The notes beneath the pieces were generated by a model that saw only the letters and a list, made by a program, of their open reading frames with translations, was not told the DNA's origin and did no database searches. Both the position numbers and the translations under genes were made by a program. 64,000 nucleotides of DNA from Xiphydria camelus (lineage: Eukaryota > Arthropoda > Insecta > Hymenoptera > Xiphydriidae), in NCBI GenBank assembly GCA_963678675.1, contig OY783200.1, positions 570,501 to 634,500 on the forward strand, written 5' to 3'. This document shows positions 36,838 through 49,989 of this stretch, piece after piece; within the stretch, counting starts at the first letter, position 1, and the number at the start of each line of letters is the position of its first letter.

Positions 36838-39800
36838 CTACTTCGTAGTCTTCTTTTTCGGTTTCCGTGCATCCTGCAATTCCTTCAATTTCTTCGCAAA
36901 CTTGTCCTTCTCCTTCTGCTTCACCGGCGCCGGTTTCCGGTGCCTGAAGTCCTTTTTCTCTTTATTACGCACCGCGTCTCCGCATCCATGAATTTCTTGC
37001 ATACCTGAAAGAACGACAATTCAACCTCAGTTTTTATTATCATTGGTCATATGGTGTTTAAAATGTTCATTCATAATTTGTATACTGACCATGTGTCATG
37101 CAAAACCATCGTTTGCAGAATTCGCAACTGAGATGAATGAGTCGCGTGGATACTTTGCATCCATCCATCGCGCAAACGTAATTTTCCGACGATATCGCGG
37201 CGATGACCTTCTCGAAATCATCGTCGTCTTTGTCGTTTTCTTCCCTCATTTTCTCAGCTTTTTTATTTTTACTTTTCCCCTTCTTTCGCTTTGCAGTACT
37301 TTCGCCTTTGGAAGTGGACGGCTCTTCTTCCGAAACTCCTTTTGCGTTTGTATCTCCTGAAAGAGGGAAATTCAACGCGTAAATAAAAAATTACAGTTCC
37401 TTCGATATCTCCATCAATGTATTACCTGAATTCGAGGTATTCTTCAATCGATTCAGTGTAGCGATTAAACTCGATAGTTCATCGCTTTCTTTTTCGTCGT
37501 TTTTCGAGTTTTCTTCGCAATCTTCTTCTTCAAGAAGCATATCTTCCACCGCATCGTTCCCCTGAACGATCTCTTCGAAGGGATTATAATTCTTCCTGTT
37601 GAAACTGACGCTCAAGTCGATCCCTCTGTCCTTCATTCCCGAAGTTTCGCCCTTTCTCGGCTGTTTAAAGTCACTCTTCTCAGTTTTTTCCACTCTTTCC
37701 ATCCTCGCAGTGGACTTCGGCTCCGACTTTTGCTTCACTTTTATTCCATTCTGTAACCGATCCTTTAGCTCCTCCGAATTCTCTGTGCAGACATTTACAA
37801 AAGCGCGAGTTAAGGGAGACGAATTCGGCTATATTAATTCGTATCTTCGACAGTTAATCGACGAAGGAAGTAATATTGCGAGAAATTCTTTCGTTTCATC
37901 AGGAAGAAGACGATTCATCGTTTTAAAAAAACGTACCATTCAGATATTCCTGGGCCGTCTGAATGACTCCCTCCGCTTCAACGTGTTTCAAGAGACCAGC
38001 TATCAATTTATTATCCTCCATCGTTTCGCTGTCGGCGATCACGGCGAGCAAACGCTTCGCCCTGGTGACGGCTACGTTGAGCCTCCTAAAATCCGTCACA
38101 AATCCAAGCTCCTTCTGCTCGTTGCTTCTCACGAGAGACAGAATGATCGCTTCTTTTTCTCTGCCTTGAAACCCGTCCACTGTGCTCACCTCCACTGTTA
38201 TGGACCGCGTCGCTAACAGCTTTCGAATGAAGTCTACCTGTGGTGATGAAAGAAGTTTTTAATCGAAAAAACTGGAGATTCTTGAAACCAAAATCAATAG
38301 AAGACATTCTATGACATACTTGCAAGGCGTACGGCGTAATGACACCGATATCTTCCGGAGATACTCCCGCTTTAACGAGGGATGCTACAACCCCATCGAC
38401 TACGACGGCTTCTCCCATATTTCCCTTAGATATCGTAGCGATACCGGTATAATATTCCTCGCAGTCGCAACCGCAAGTATCGATGAAGAGAAGGGAATCG
38501 GCTAGAAAAAATTATATTTATCATCTCGCTGCGCTATATTTCTTTTCCCAGAATTAAAGTACTTCGAGGACAGTTAGACCGTTATATCTTGAGATCGGCT
38601 GATCGCAAAGAAAAATGCTTTTAACAAAAGTTGTAGAGTTTTCGAAAATACAACTTTTTTGTTCGAAACATTTTTTCCTCCGCTAAGTCGATCGCGAAAC
38701 ACGCCGATGATAAAAGTTCTTCTAGATCGTACCGGTTACGGGAACATCTTCTACCGCGGGAACATCTTTGAGCAATCGGTTCGCCACGGAACTGTGCGCT
38801 TCGAGTTTCCCGTGGTAAAATTGCTGGTTGGACCACGACATGATTTTGCGGTTCATTCTGTACTGAATTCGAAGACTCACGAATGAATCGTCGCCCAACT
38901 TCTTGATGGCTCTTTCCATCAAACTGATGTTCAAGCCACGATTGACGGCTTCCTGGCACATCACGACTGGCGGTAGTTGATTTATGTCTCCCGTTAACAC
39001 TAATTTTTCCGCGTTGGGAATCGCTATCCAACTGGACGCTTCCAGCGCCTGCGACGCCTCGTCGACGACGAGGACGTCGAAGTAGTTCTTCCCGAGGTGC
39101 CGAAGAGTTCCCTCCTCGGTCATTGCGGAGTTCAAAGTGCAGAGGATGACCTGTTTCGGTTGAAATGAGCGATCAAAAGCCTTTAGCAATAATTTACACG
39201 TTCTAAAGGAAACATTTCACTGATTCACGGAAGAAGCTGAAGGATCTTTAGGTCTGGAAGAAATATGAAAACAATTTAAAATTACAGATCCAATTGTTTG
39301 CTTAATAATCGTTCAACATTTACAGCAAAATAGAAATCATAGGGAGAAAATTAAATACAATATAAATCGGTTGAACAGTCTCATTTATTTCTTCCGGTCC
39401 TAATTCGTGAAACTTGAGAAAGACGGATGAAAAGAAAGGAAAATAAAGAATCCGCGAAACACACTTGTAACGGCAAAACATGAGAAATAACAGAAATGGA
39501 AACCCACCGAGTGTTTCCGCAGTACTTCTTGCGTCAATTTATTCATTCTTTGCCGGTACTCCTTATCCAAGTCTCTGATTTGCCGCGGATTGCTCTCTTT
39601 TCCTTTGGTAGGATTTTCCTTGGCGTCCTTCATCGACTTTTTGATATCTTGGAGAATAACGTAGCCGTCGTTTAGCTGTATATTTGCGTCGAGGGAATAT
39701 TTGCGCGCGGATTCCTTGATTCTCGTAGGGTGTCCGAGCCTCAGAGGCTTAACTTCCGTCGAGCTGAGCTTCGTTACCAAATTGTCCACCGCGACGTTGG

Positions 39801-41438
39801 TTGGTGCGCAGACCAATAGCTGGAAGAGGAAGAATTATTTATCATTCATTTCATCTCGGAACTCTATTAATTCATGTCCATTAAAGTGAATCCACTCTAC
39901 CTTCTTACCAAGTCGGCTCAGTTGTACGATCGCCTCGACAATTGTGGTTGTTTTACCGGTACCGGGTGGTCCCTGCACAATCGCCATATTCTTTCGACGA
40001 ATTATAAATTCGACGGCGGCTCTTTGATCCTCCGCCAAGTTTTCATCAGCAAACATCAACTTTTCGTCGCTGTCGAGGCAACTCTTTGGAATAGGGATCT
40101 CCGTAGTAAGCAGGGACCGAGCGAGGTCCGAGTCCTTCTCGAATAATATTCTAACGACGTCAAAGCAACGCCAAGAATACACTTCTCGCCTTTCGAGGTT
40201 TTTCAGCGCTCTGTAACGATTATTGTTTTCGTTCAGAGTTTTTCTTATCGTGGGAGATTGCGTGGTATTAGAAGTGTTAACGAATATCATTATTGGAGGA
40301 AGAAAGGAAGATATAACTCTCATTAAATTCTGAGTGCATTTTTAAGGACTGACATTATTATCACGGGAAATGTACTTCCGCTGTAAATCTTCTATATTTG
40401 TGAAATGATTCGCAGCACAAAACTATTAGACTGTGCTTCAATAGCATTAAGTGTAGAACATATGGTCGGTAGATCACAGCCAAAAGTTTACTGCAGTACA
40501 TTTTGCTTTTCCAAAAATGGCTTTGTGATCTATTCTCGTACTGCAATATCTCACAAATGGTTCAATGCATGTGCATTTCACGTTACACCTCTTAGTCTCC
40601 ATGAGCTTTACAATTTTTGTAAGAATGAAGATATCGAGCTCCATTTAAAAAAGTGAAGTTGACTTTCGTATCTTCGAAGCAACTCCACGTAAAAGTAAGA
40701 CATCAACGCCGTATTACGGTCGTTATTGTCCCATGCAACTTTTGTTTCAAAAGCTTTTTTGCCACTGTCGTGTACTTTCAGAGTTCTTCAGGATGGCAAT
40801 GATTACTGCCTCATCCTGTTGGTATCAGTTGTGCGTTACAAGGTCCAGCGATTTCTCAGAAGTGGGAAATAGTGTTCTATCGCATTCAATATTAGAATAT
40901 AGGCACAGTGGGGGGTATAGATTTTTATTTGCGGGATAAAATTGGCGATGTACGAGGATATGTTAGTACAGATGAGTAATGTATGCGAGTTATACAAGGT
41001 GTACTGCCGACCGCACCTGATTTGACATCTGTAGGTGAAGTCGGAGTCGGTTTTGACGATGGAAAACTGCTCTTCCTCTTCAGGAGCCTCGAATTCGTCG
41101 TTCGAGGCTACTGAAATGGTCGTTTCTGAGACTGCGGAGACGAGAGCTTTGAGAACTGGACCCTTTCGAGTGTGCGGTATGCAGAAAACTGCATCGCCGA
41201 GGCCGAGAACGTGTTGCAACGGAAGTCCATCGGCTTTCGCAAAGTCGATTTGACAGCGTTGGAGGCCTTTGCCAGCGAAGCTGCTCACTAGCAGCTTCGT
41301 CAAAGCTTGGCCGTTTTGTTCCAAGTTGTGCAGAGCGGCGGGTGAGGCGTCTTTAAAGAAATGCTGCAGGTCCTCTTCACGTTCGAGTTGCAGTAACTCC
41401 AGGTGCTTGCGCACGAGTTTGGAGACTTCTTCGTCCAT
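36838..41438 (-). CDS. IGHMBP2: DNA/RNA helicase SMUBP-2 (IGHMBP2), lacking a visible R3H domain
   Basis: Exons (minus): 41017-41438, 39901-40210, 39508-39819, 38733-39150, 38320-38501, 37937-38237, 37426-37782, 37090-37356, 36838-37004. Phases match and give about 911 residues (human 993). This is an Upf1-like SF1B helicase: Walker A GPPGTGKTTT near 221, then VCAPTNVAVDNL, the DEAS box (FDVLVVDEASQALEAS), GDINQLPP, QYRMN, TVDGFQGREKEAIIL and NVAVTRAKR. The C-terminus has an AN1-type zinc finger split by the last intron (C-x4-C, CEFC, CMTHG, then EIHGC). The protein is a ribosome-associated 5'-3' helicase in other animals. Between the helicase core and AN1 finger I see only a charged linker, with no R3H-like segment. 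The donor after RLGKK was chosen because it keeps phase. Confidence 0.92.
40560..40860. repeat. Dispersed repeat, copy 2, in IGHMBP2 intron 1
   Basis: It is related in the same orientation to about 10800-11100 (see that entry). It lies wholly within the first intron of the minus-strand helicase gene. Boundaries are approximate. Confidence 0.5.
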
Positions 41439-41754
41439 GCTGGAGTGATGGAGCGTTTAACTTGCTGAAACATAAATGAAAATGAAGACGATCGACGCTG
41501 AAGAGTCTTATTCGAAATTGAAGGAATATTTTTCCCAAACCCCCCTGCAGTGAATTAGGAGTACCTAAAACCATTCAGAGCTACAATTGTACTCCTAATA
41601 ATAACATTATAATAACAAATCTTTAACTTAAATTATAGATGTATTATTATAATATTACTATTTAAACATTATAATAACACATCTTTAACTTGTTGAAACA
41701 TAAATGAAAATAAAGACGACTGATACTGAAGATTCTTTTATTTCAAATAGAAGC

Positions 41755-42281
41755 ACAGTCAGTCAGGGTAACTTTGGACCACGTTAGTTGCATTTCTTCA
41801 AATATATTATAAAGTACGTCTAACTAGCTAAATTTTATAGTTGGTATAATAATGACAAACAATGCATTATGTTCGTTTTTCAAAGAGTAGTATGTGTTTT
41901 ATTTCTCTTGTTAATATATATTTTTTCAAATAAAGGTGGGCCAAAGTTACCCCCTCGACTTTGGTAACACTGGCCCACATCTAAAAAATCAGGTAAGTTT
42001 GATGTCAAAACAAAAATAAAGAATCAAGCAGGTTGGCATAAAAAATGCATTCATGAAGGAGGAAACTTTGGCCTACTTTTAAACGTTTAAGTATTAATAT
42101 AGTAAATGAAAAAAAAATACTTACCAAAAGCATAACAATTTAGGGCACAGTGCTACTAAAAGATTTTAAATTAAGAAGAAAATGCCGTCTGCTTCATATA
42201 AAGTAATGGGGACATCAAAAATCAATTTTTTACTATTGGGCCAATGATACCTGGATGGGCAATGTTACCCTGACTGACTGT
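41755..42281. mobile_element. Inverted-repeat element, ACAGTCAGTCAGGGTAAC ends
   Basis: The left end ACAGTCAGTCAGGGTAACTT and the inverse of the right end agree for at least 18 bases. Several internal copies of a GGGCCAAAGTTACC-like motif occur in both orientations. There is no transposase. It sits upstream of the IGHMBP2 start. Confidence 0.65.
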
Positions 42282-42288
42282 AATATGT

Positions 42289-42814
42289 GTACAACTTTGC
42301 TTCCGCCGTTTTTTTTCCGAAATGGCTTTATTGTAAAAAACTGGTTATACATTTATGATTCTAAGTATTGTCATTCCCAATGATTGTGCCAATTTTTCAC
42401 CAAGTAATGCCTCCAATTCTGCATCTTTGAAAACCTTCTCTCTTCCACCGCTATGCTGGTCTTCGACGTGAAAATCATCATTCTTCAAGCGTCAAAACCA
42501 CTCATGACACGTTCTTTCACTAACAGCAGCCTCACCATAAGTATTTGAGAACATTCGATGAGCCTCAGCCGCAGATTTCTTCATATTGAAGCAGAAAATA
42601 TAAAACCTCCCGCAAATGACGAAAATTTGGCTCGTAAACTAACATTTTCAATCGAGAATAACTTTATGGTGCAGACATAAATCGACTAATGTTTCTACGG
42701 AGTTATGTTGACAGGTGCCAAAGTTTATCACATGACGTCTATGATCTATTTATTTCGACCACTACTTACCGCTAAAGAAATCTAGAGGAAAACGGCAGAA
42801 GCAAAGTTTTACAC
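42289..42814 (-). pseudogene. Mariner transposon relic with truncated transposase
   Basis: Ends are inverted: ACAACTTTGCTTCCGCCGTT on the left, and the reverse complement of the right end is almost the same. On the minus strand the interior reads MKKSAAEAHRMFSNTYGE, ERTCHEWF, a stop (42493-42495), then RLKNDDFHVEDQHSGGREK. This is the helix-turn-helix part of a mariner transposase with the K-A-E-x-H and C-x-x-WF landmarks. The catalytic DD(34)D part is absent, so this is an internally deleted, non-functional copy. It lies in the shared upstream region of IGHMBP2 and mRpS10. Confidence 0.75.
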
Positions 42815-43383
42815 CTGACAATATTTTTCCCAAATCTGCAATAAATTAGGAGTACAATAAAAAGCTATAAATTAAAAATGTGTTACTATAATGTCACGTA
42901 TAAATCGAACATTTATGTTAGGATTGAATGAATCGCACGACCTTTTTCGATACCTTACCTTTATAACATCAAATTATCTATCAAATAAAAATAAAAGAGG
43001 GAAGAAAAAATGCTGTGTTCGGTAAGATAATGTATTTAGAAGCTTACAAATAGGTTAGCTACACGGAATCAGTCGAATGTATTCGCGCGTCCGCATCACC
43101 GGTGCTCCGCTCAGCAAAAACAGCTGATGGTTGCAGACGTTGCAGATGGCACTTTCGTAGTTGCGCCGCAACTGGTGCTGCATTTGTAGCGAGGAATAAC
43201 CTCAATCACACAAGTTATAATTTTAGAGAAGATCTCTCTCAGAGCTGTTCTGGCTTAAAAAATTCTTCGAAAATCTCAAAAGTAAAAGGCAGATTTGCGT
43301 AGTATGATTGCACATGATTAATAATTAATACATTTTAGGCGAGTTGAGAGGAAGTAAAGAGAGTATAATAATATATATATACA

Positions 43384-45005
43384 ATGTTTGCTTCTAAGGT
43401 AAATATATTCAGATAAATAAGGCAATATATCTGCATTGTGATTTTTATTGTTATATCGATTTTTCATCAGATTACTTCGCGTATGAGCGCGTTTCCCTTC
43501 AAAACGCAATTCCAAACAGGAATCAGCCGGTTGCTGGCCAGCAAATATTCTACAGAAGTGTCGGTGTCCGCCGACCAGGTTTGATAATATTTTTTGTTGT
43601 AGTTCACAGTAATTTTTGGATAATAATAATAATTTTAATTAATTGTTTGAAGACTTTTTAAAGATTTCCTCCAAACATTTTTCCGAACAGGCAACAGATG
43701 ATAATGCTTCTCAGTTTGTTCTGGATAAACTCTACAAGAAGATCGAAGTAGAGGTTCGTGGCAACGATCCTGCTGTGCTGAAGAGTTACGGCCAATTCGC
43801 GACGATGGCGGCGAAACATTTGGGAATCACCATGACCAAAAAGTTAGAAGAGGCTTGAAATTTCTATAGAAATTCTCTTCTTTCGGATCAGCTTTTTTCT
43901 CGGATATACCGGACCAATTACTTCTTGTCTAAAATATCAGACCACACAGAGAGCTGCTGAAGAGCTCTTAAATCCTAGGAGATAGAGCTTGTTGCAAGTC
44001 TTTCACCCGAGCACTTGTGCAACAGTTTCTGGAGCACCTCTTGCAGTAGCTCGCAGTTTTTCGTACACAAGTTGTCGGGATCTCTGCTGAAATTTATACC
44101 AGCTCTGCGACCGTTTTTTTTTGCAATGTTTTTAACTTTAATTATATGCAAAAATTTCGGTAAAGCTGGTAGAGATTTCGGCAATTTTCTGCAGAAATTT
44201 TGGCAGAGATTTTGACAGAGCTGGCAGAACTTACAAAATAATCTAAGAATTACTCTACCATGTCTCTGCGAGTATTAACATTCAAATATTTTCTCAGAGA
44301 AATGGTCGATTTTAGGCAGAGTTTTTTGCAGATGTTTAGCGGATATTTAGCAAAAAACAATTTCCTATAGGAGAGCCCAATTTCATAGATACCAAGAGTA
44401 ATAATGGCCCATTAAGAGAAAATATTATTCAACCAAAATCTTCGTGTTTTCGATATTCTTTTTGAAAGAGTTCTCCCGAATGTCTGTTTTCAGACTTTTA
44501 TTTAGACATCTTTAAGAGCCTCTTCAGAGCTCCATTTCCAAAGTCAAAAGGATCTCTTCAATAGTTGCCCCTTAATAGCTCTTTTTGATCTTTATGCTAT
44601 CTGAGATATGTACCAAAGAGCCGTGTAATTAAGAGTTTCCCATTTATTTTTCAAAAGCATGGCGCCCAAAAAAGCCATACACGAGCGGTTTACTCTGCTG
44701 AAGTCCGTGCACATATATAAGAAACATCGCGTACAGTACGAAATTCGAACGTACTACCGGTTTATGGACTTCCTGAGGCTCACAGGTTCAACAGCCGACA
44801 CTTTCATGGAGTATCTTCAGAGAAATCTGCCTGAGGGTGTTGCAATGAAGGTCACAAAGGTAGATGGAATATAGCATTCGACTATATTCCTACGCATGTA
44901 TTGTTGTGAGTAAAATGTAACATTTTCCGTCATTATTGGTTTTTATTCCAGGTCGAATTACAGAAGCTACCAGAGTCTGTTCCCCAGGCCACGACGCCTA
45001 GCTAG
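43384..45005 (+). CDS. mRpS10: Mitochondrial small ribosomal subunit protein uS10m
   Basis: Exons: 43384-43398, 43471-43578, 43691-43842, 44658-44859, 44952-45005, all in phase, giving 176 residues (human 201). [20 protein letters not shown] and [18 protein letters not shown] are nearly identical to the family signature, and [17 protein letters not shown] fits the first conserved block. The first two exons encode a basic, serine-rich N-terminus suited to mitochondrial import. The first exon has only five codons; translation might instead begin at the ATG in exon 2. The intron-3 donor is a weak GTTAGA, chosen because it keeps phase and removes an in-frame stop. A possible ATTAAA polyadenylation signal lies at 45056. 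The product is a component of the mitochondrial 28S subunit head. Confidence 0.9.
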
Positions 45006-45781
45006 TAGAATTATAAATAATGTTTATTGTAAGCGTTTTCAGGAAAATAGATAGCATTAAAACGTACGCGTCTTCTTTCATTTATTTAACCCGCCATTTA
45101 TCTTGTATCACTCTTTCCATCCTTTGTCAAGAGAATCGATAGGTTCTCGCGCCAAAGGCCGAATCATGAGCGATTGATGTCGAGGCTTATTCGAACGCTC
45201 GCTTGTATTAGTGAAAGTTAGAGATGGTAGGATGATCCACGCGTCACTTCGATCACATTTGGTATAAACATAATTAAAGAAAAAACCGACGGTGAAGTCA
45301 TTCTTATTTCTTCGCACGTTCTTTCATTCGGCGTTATTACGTAGGGTATAATAAACTCGTTTCTCATTGAAAACATCGTCATTGAGGCGTAAATTGAATG
45401 TCGGAATTCTAACGCAAATCTACGCGTCATTTTCAGCGTAAATGATTTCAGCAGTTACTTCTTTTCATACGGTAGGATCTCGAACATTGGCTGAACAAAA
45501 CTGGATTTGGTAAGACGAAAAAAAAAAATTAAAAAATAAATAAAAAATCGGTTGCGCCAATGCGTGTGACAGAGATTCTAATATTATCACTTTTCAAAAA
45601 AGCATTTTGCGCGGTATCTCAATACACCAGGCACATCCGCTTTTATGTATAACAGATATGTAGATTGTCTTTGTATGTATATGGAAGCGGTGGAAGATAA
45701 AAATATAATTATAATATATACATTTTAGTATAATTAATCAATAACTATTATTTAGATCTTCTATTTCTTCTTCCATCAATT
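45006..45781. other. Convergent spacer, mRpS10/secreted-protein gene
   Basis: This AT-rich interval between two opposing stop codons has no supported coding region. Confidence 0.5.
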
Positions 45782-47139
45782 CTAATTCATCGACGATGGT
45801 TTGATGACTATAACCGCCGCATCTAATGACTTCTGGCTATTCGAGACATTATGTGCGAGTTCCGGAAGTCGTTCCTTCCTCTTAAAGAGCAACGGCCCAT
45901 CCTTGCGAATCGCTTCAACTTTTACAGTTTTAAGAGGAGTATCCGTAGCTTCGTTTTTGTCGACAGACGGCTTCGCTTCGTTCCTTCTGCTCGCATGCGG
46001 ATACTTTCTGTCGCCGGACGATCTGAACTTATTGCGTCCCCGATGAGGAGCGATTGGTATCGCGTTTATCTTAATAATATTAGGTTCGTCATCTTTGCGC
46101 GGCTCTGCAGAGGGAAGCGGTATTTCCCCCGAATCGAGATTTCTTGGTAAAACGATGATGGCTGTTTTCGGGGGCGAGTCTGTTATTGAAATATCCTTGT
46201 TTCTATTGGTCCTGGACAAGTGTGCTGTGGCGGTACAGCTGCGAAGTACGTATTCGTTTCCTGCGACAAAATATAATAAATTAAAATCTATCGTTTATTT
46301 TCATATTAATGTAACATGTAATCTGGAATCTCAGGTGACGAATTTTTCGAGATATTATAGAAATGATTTTTGGCTAACTTGATGTGATGACTTTTTTTTT
46401 AAATACAATAAAAACTTTATTATAGCGCCACTCACTGGAGGATTCGCATTCAGCGGCGTGAATATCGCATCGATAAGGGAAGCACAGAAAATCTAGAAAA
46501 TCTGTGATAACATCGATTCTTCAAGGTGCATTACTTTATCATTAAAAATACTCTATCAAATACTTATATTTATTTTACGCAGAGAAACGTATGCCTATCA
46601 TATGAGTTATTCTAATTTTGGCTCCCCTTATTATCAAGAATATTGTAGTGGAGATAGAAAAATAAGAGAACAGTGCTATAAGAGAGTTAAGAGAGAGAGA
46701 GTTGCGCTATAATACAATTTTTACTGTAGCAGAACGTTTGAAGGCACAGGTGTGTTACCGAAGTAGTCAGAATTTTAAATTGAACACTATAGCGTGACAT
46801 TTCTAAAATAATTCCCTTCGCTGCATTATTATGATCTTTTTTTTACGCGTCGTAACTTAAACTTAATCATCGCAATTCTTTATGTATTTTCCTGGAGCCG
46901 CTAGAATTATTTTTATCGGAGTGTAGTAAAATAGTGAAATTAAAAAATGTGAGAATCACCTCTGGCAAATTTTCAACATCTATGCTTTCATAGGTATCTG
47001 ACGACGATAATATTAAAAAACGCTAGATTTCACACCATCTATTCTTACCTAAATGAGTGAAGCGGTACTGCGGTCCAGCGAGAGCAGCGTTGCACAAAAA
47101 CACGGTGAAGAAGAGCTTGAGAACGCTCGGTGCTCTCAT
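45782..47139 (-). CDS. Small predicted secreted protein, unknown family
   Basis: Two exons (minus): 47049-47139 and 45782-46260, phase 1 junction with good GT/AG sites, giving 189 residues. The N-terminus MRAPSVLKLFFTVFLCNAALA is a clear signal peptide with a likely cut after A21. The mature part is basic and proline-rich, with one cysteine and therefore no disulfide pairs. It contains possible basic cleavage sites (ASRRNE, FKRKERL). I recognise no domain. A neuropeptide-like precursor, a cuticle or silk-associated protein, or another rapidly evolving secreted protein are all possible. The opposite strand also has open frames here (45801-46382), but without signal or splice support. Confidence 0.6.
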
Positions 47140-49989
47140 AATTATCTGGATCCACCACTGCGGTTCGCTTCGGTGCTGCGAAATTTATTTGCACTGTCGT
47201 CGATCGCCGGTCGATCACCGCGGATGGCACGGATTCCGAAACGAATCTGAAGCGGCACTAACGACGAGAGATGCGGAGGAAGAAATGAAGTGCGCGCGCG
47301 TATGACAATTCCGGGTTCCGGAGAACGGCGCGAGAACTATGGGTCGACTGTGGTCGCTCGAGACAAAATTTACGTTTGGTCGCCGGTTTCGAGCGGCGCA
47401 GATAGACTAAGGCCGCGCTCGACTCCGAAATACGGTGCTTCGCAAAAAAAATTAGAAAAAGAAAACATATAGAAACCGGACACTCGCCGTAGAGCCATTT
47501 AAGGACGCGGTATTATAGCCATTAGTGTTGGCTCTCGAACGAATAGTTTTCTTGTTCTACGTTCGAGTTCGATTGACCGACAGTTCTCAAACGCTAAGAA
47601 TCCCCGTCGTCCTTGAGAGTACCGGTCTGTTGTATCCTAATCTTCTGATAAATTTTAAATATATACGATTTTTAAGTACCCCTCAAGGTTTTACCAAAAA
47701 TCGACATTTCTGAAATATTACCTCCTCGTCAGAAAATAATGAAATTTTCCTTACGCTTGTTAGATATGTCGATCGAAATAAAGTAAACATAAAAATAGAA
47801 TTACAAACTTAGATTTTTACATGAATTTTGAAGTGAAATAAATCTTTCTAATGATTATAGATTTTTGAGAATTCGTTGATAGCCGAATACTGTAAATTAT
47901 CTCTGGTCTAATTAATCTAATTCATAGCTGGGTCGAGCAATATACATAGATGTAAAAGTTTATTGCCCGATCTACTTTACGAAATGTACAATTTTTTTAT
48001 TGCAGTAACATTAAACTCACAGAATGGGGTTATCGGGTCGGTGTTATAAAGTTATGGACAGGCCGTAGGATTGGAAAAAAAATTGGAGCGGTTAGCGTAC
48101 GTCACTTTTTGCTTTTGCTTTTCAGCGGTCTTATGCTTCATTTTCGTTCGCCGATATTTTCTAGATTGACCCACTGATCAAGCCATCGTCGTTGGAGAAA
48201 GATTTTTTCTCCAGTTCTCATAAGTACCTCATGTGATGCGTTCTTAGCCTCTCGAAACGTTTAAGCGAATCCTTCTAATTACATCCTTCAATTAAAGGGA
48301 ATGAAAGTATCGTTCGCGTCTCATTGCAATACGGTAAAATGAAATTTCCTGATCTCTTATATATATACATTTTGATACCATTCTTAACAAACATTTACCG
48401 TAGTTCTGAAAGGATCTTTTACGAAGTACGATATCTACGATATCTTTGAGTACTCAAAGCGCTCAGAAAACCACGCCCGAGAAATTTGGCAGACAAATTG
48501 CTGAGTTCTTTATGCCTTTACGCTGTTTGGACGTTACAACGAAGAGACACTGTCGTCGTGTCGAAAGTATCGCGAGTGCAGAGCCAAGGCGATGTGGGAT
48601 GAGAAGAGTGCAGAAATTCTTTTGCCGTTTCGGTGAGTGACGCGCGCTCGGATGTGTAAACGACGTCCAGAGTGTCATGGCCCTTGCGGCGGGTCCTTGG
48701 GGCACATTGGCGCGTCCCTCGGGTAGCTGCCGGACGTCAGGAATACTCGACGCATTGCGTCATGGCCGCATCGGGGCGATATTGAATCTGATGCTGTGTG
48801 AAAACCCCGTTGGAAATGTTTGCCGATAGATTCAGAGAAATTCTCTATTTTGGTCTGGTGAAAAAAGATGAGTGTCTGAAATACGAGATTTTCTTTCCCA
48901 TCAAAGTTCATTACCCCTTTTTTCGGATAGGAGAGTACTCGAAATGGAGCACTCGATCATATTAATCATTGTGAATTTATAGATTTTATATTGTATTTAT
49001 TTAAATAACATAAAAAAATATTTACATCGTAATTATCATATTGTATGACCATTATGTTGTATCCATGTGTGACATATGATAATATATTATAATTATAATA
49101 TAAGTTTTTTTAATATTATATAAATATACCTACATTTATTTATTTTTCATGATATAAATATAATATAAATCTAATATACATTCACAATGATCTTATATAA
49201 TACATCTAAATTTAAATAAAGTTAAACATTTTATATCAAATCTCTCCTATCTGATCATGTATGGAATACAAACAATAACTCTTCCCGCGTAATTTGACAG
49301 TTGATCACTTACCTAATAATTTTCTAGTCTTATTATACTTTGTATACACTTTTCTAGTACCTATTATATTGTATGATATACGGGCTGTATATTTCGCTAT
49401 CGACTACAATGTAGGACCATAATGAGGCCCAGGAATTGGCTCACCAATCGAAACGATTTCTTTTAACTAAAGTGATATAGACAGGCTATCGTTTTGCTCA
49501 GCTTAGTGCTCCATGTTCGACGCCCCCGTTTTCTTCCTCTTCTTCTTATTATCAGTTGACGAACCTCGCGACGATGCCCGCAGGGCGTGCGAACTAAATC
49601 ATTGATTCGTTAGAGCGTAACAGTATCATAATGACTCCTGACAGATAGCCTCTACTAAAAACCGGTTTGCGGGCCTCGACCGGCGTTGAAATTAAAAAAG
49701 GTCTTCCGTCTAGACGCCGAGGGACTTCTGAGAGGTTTGGCGGTCGATAATAAGAAGAATAAAATTTTAAAGAAAAAATTACGTCGCGCCCTCGTTTCGT
49801 CCTTGTTTGAGACAGCGTTACAAAATTGATTATAAGTTATATTCGACCAATTGGAAAAAAGAGATTCGATTACCTATTTCAGAAATTACGATTCATCAAA
49901 TCAGATAAATTCGTATGTCAGTGATGTATCTAACCATACGTATGTGTGGGAAAATAAAACGCATTAATTGAGATCCAGTGGAAGATATT
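47140..49989. other. Gene-free stretch
   Basis: It includes the upstream region of the secreted-protein gene (GC-richer to about 47480), then AT-rich sequence. Around 48960-49250 it is dense in TATAAT/ATTATA palindromic tracts. No coding exon is supported. Confidence 0.5.
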
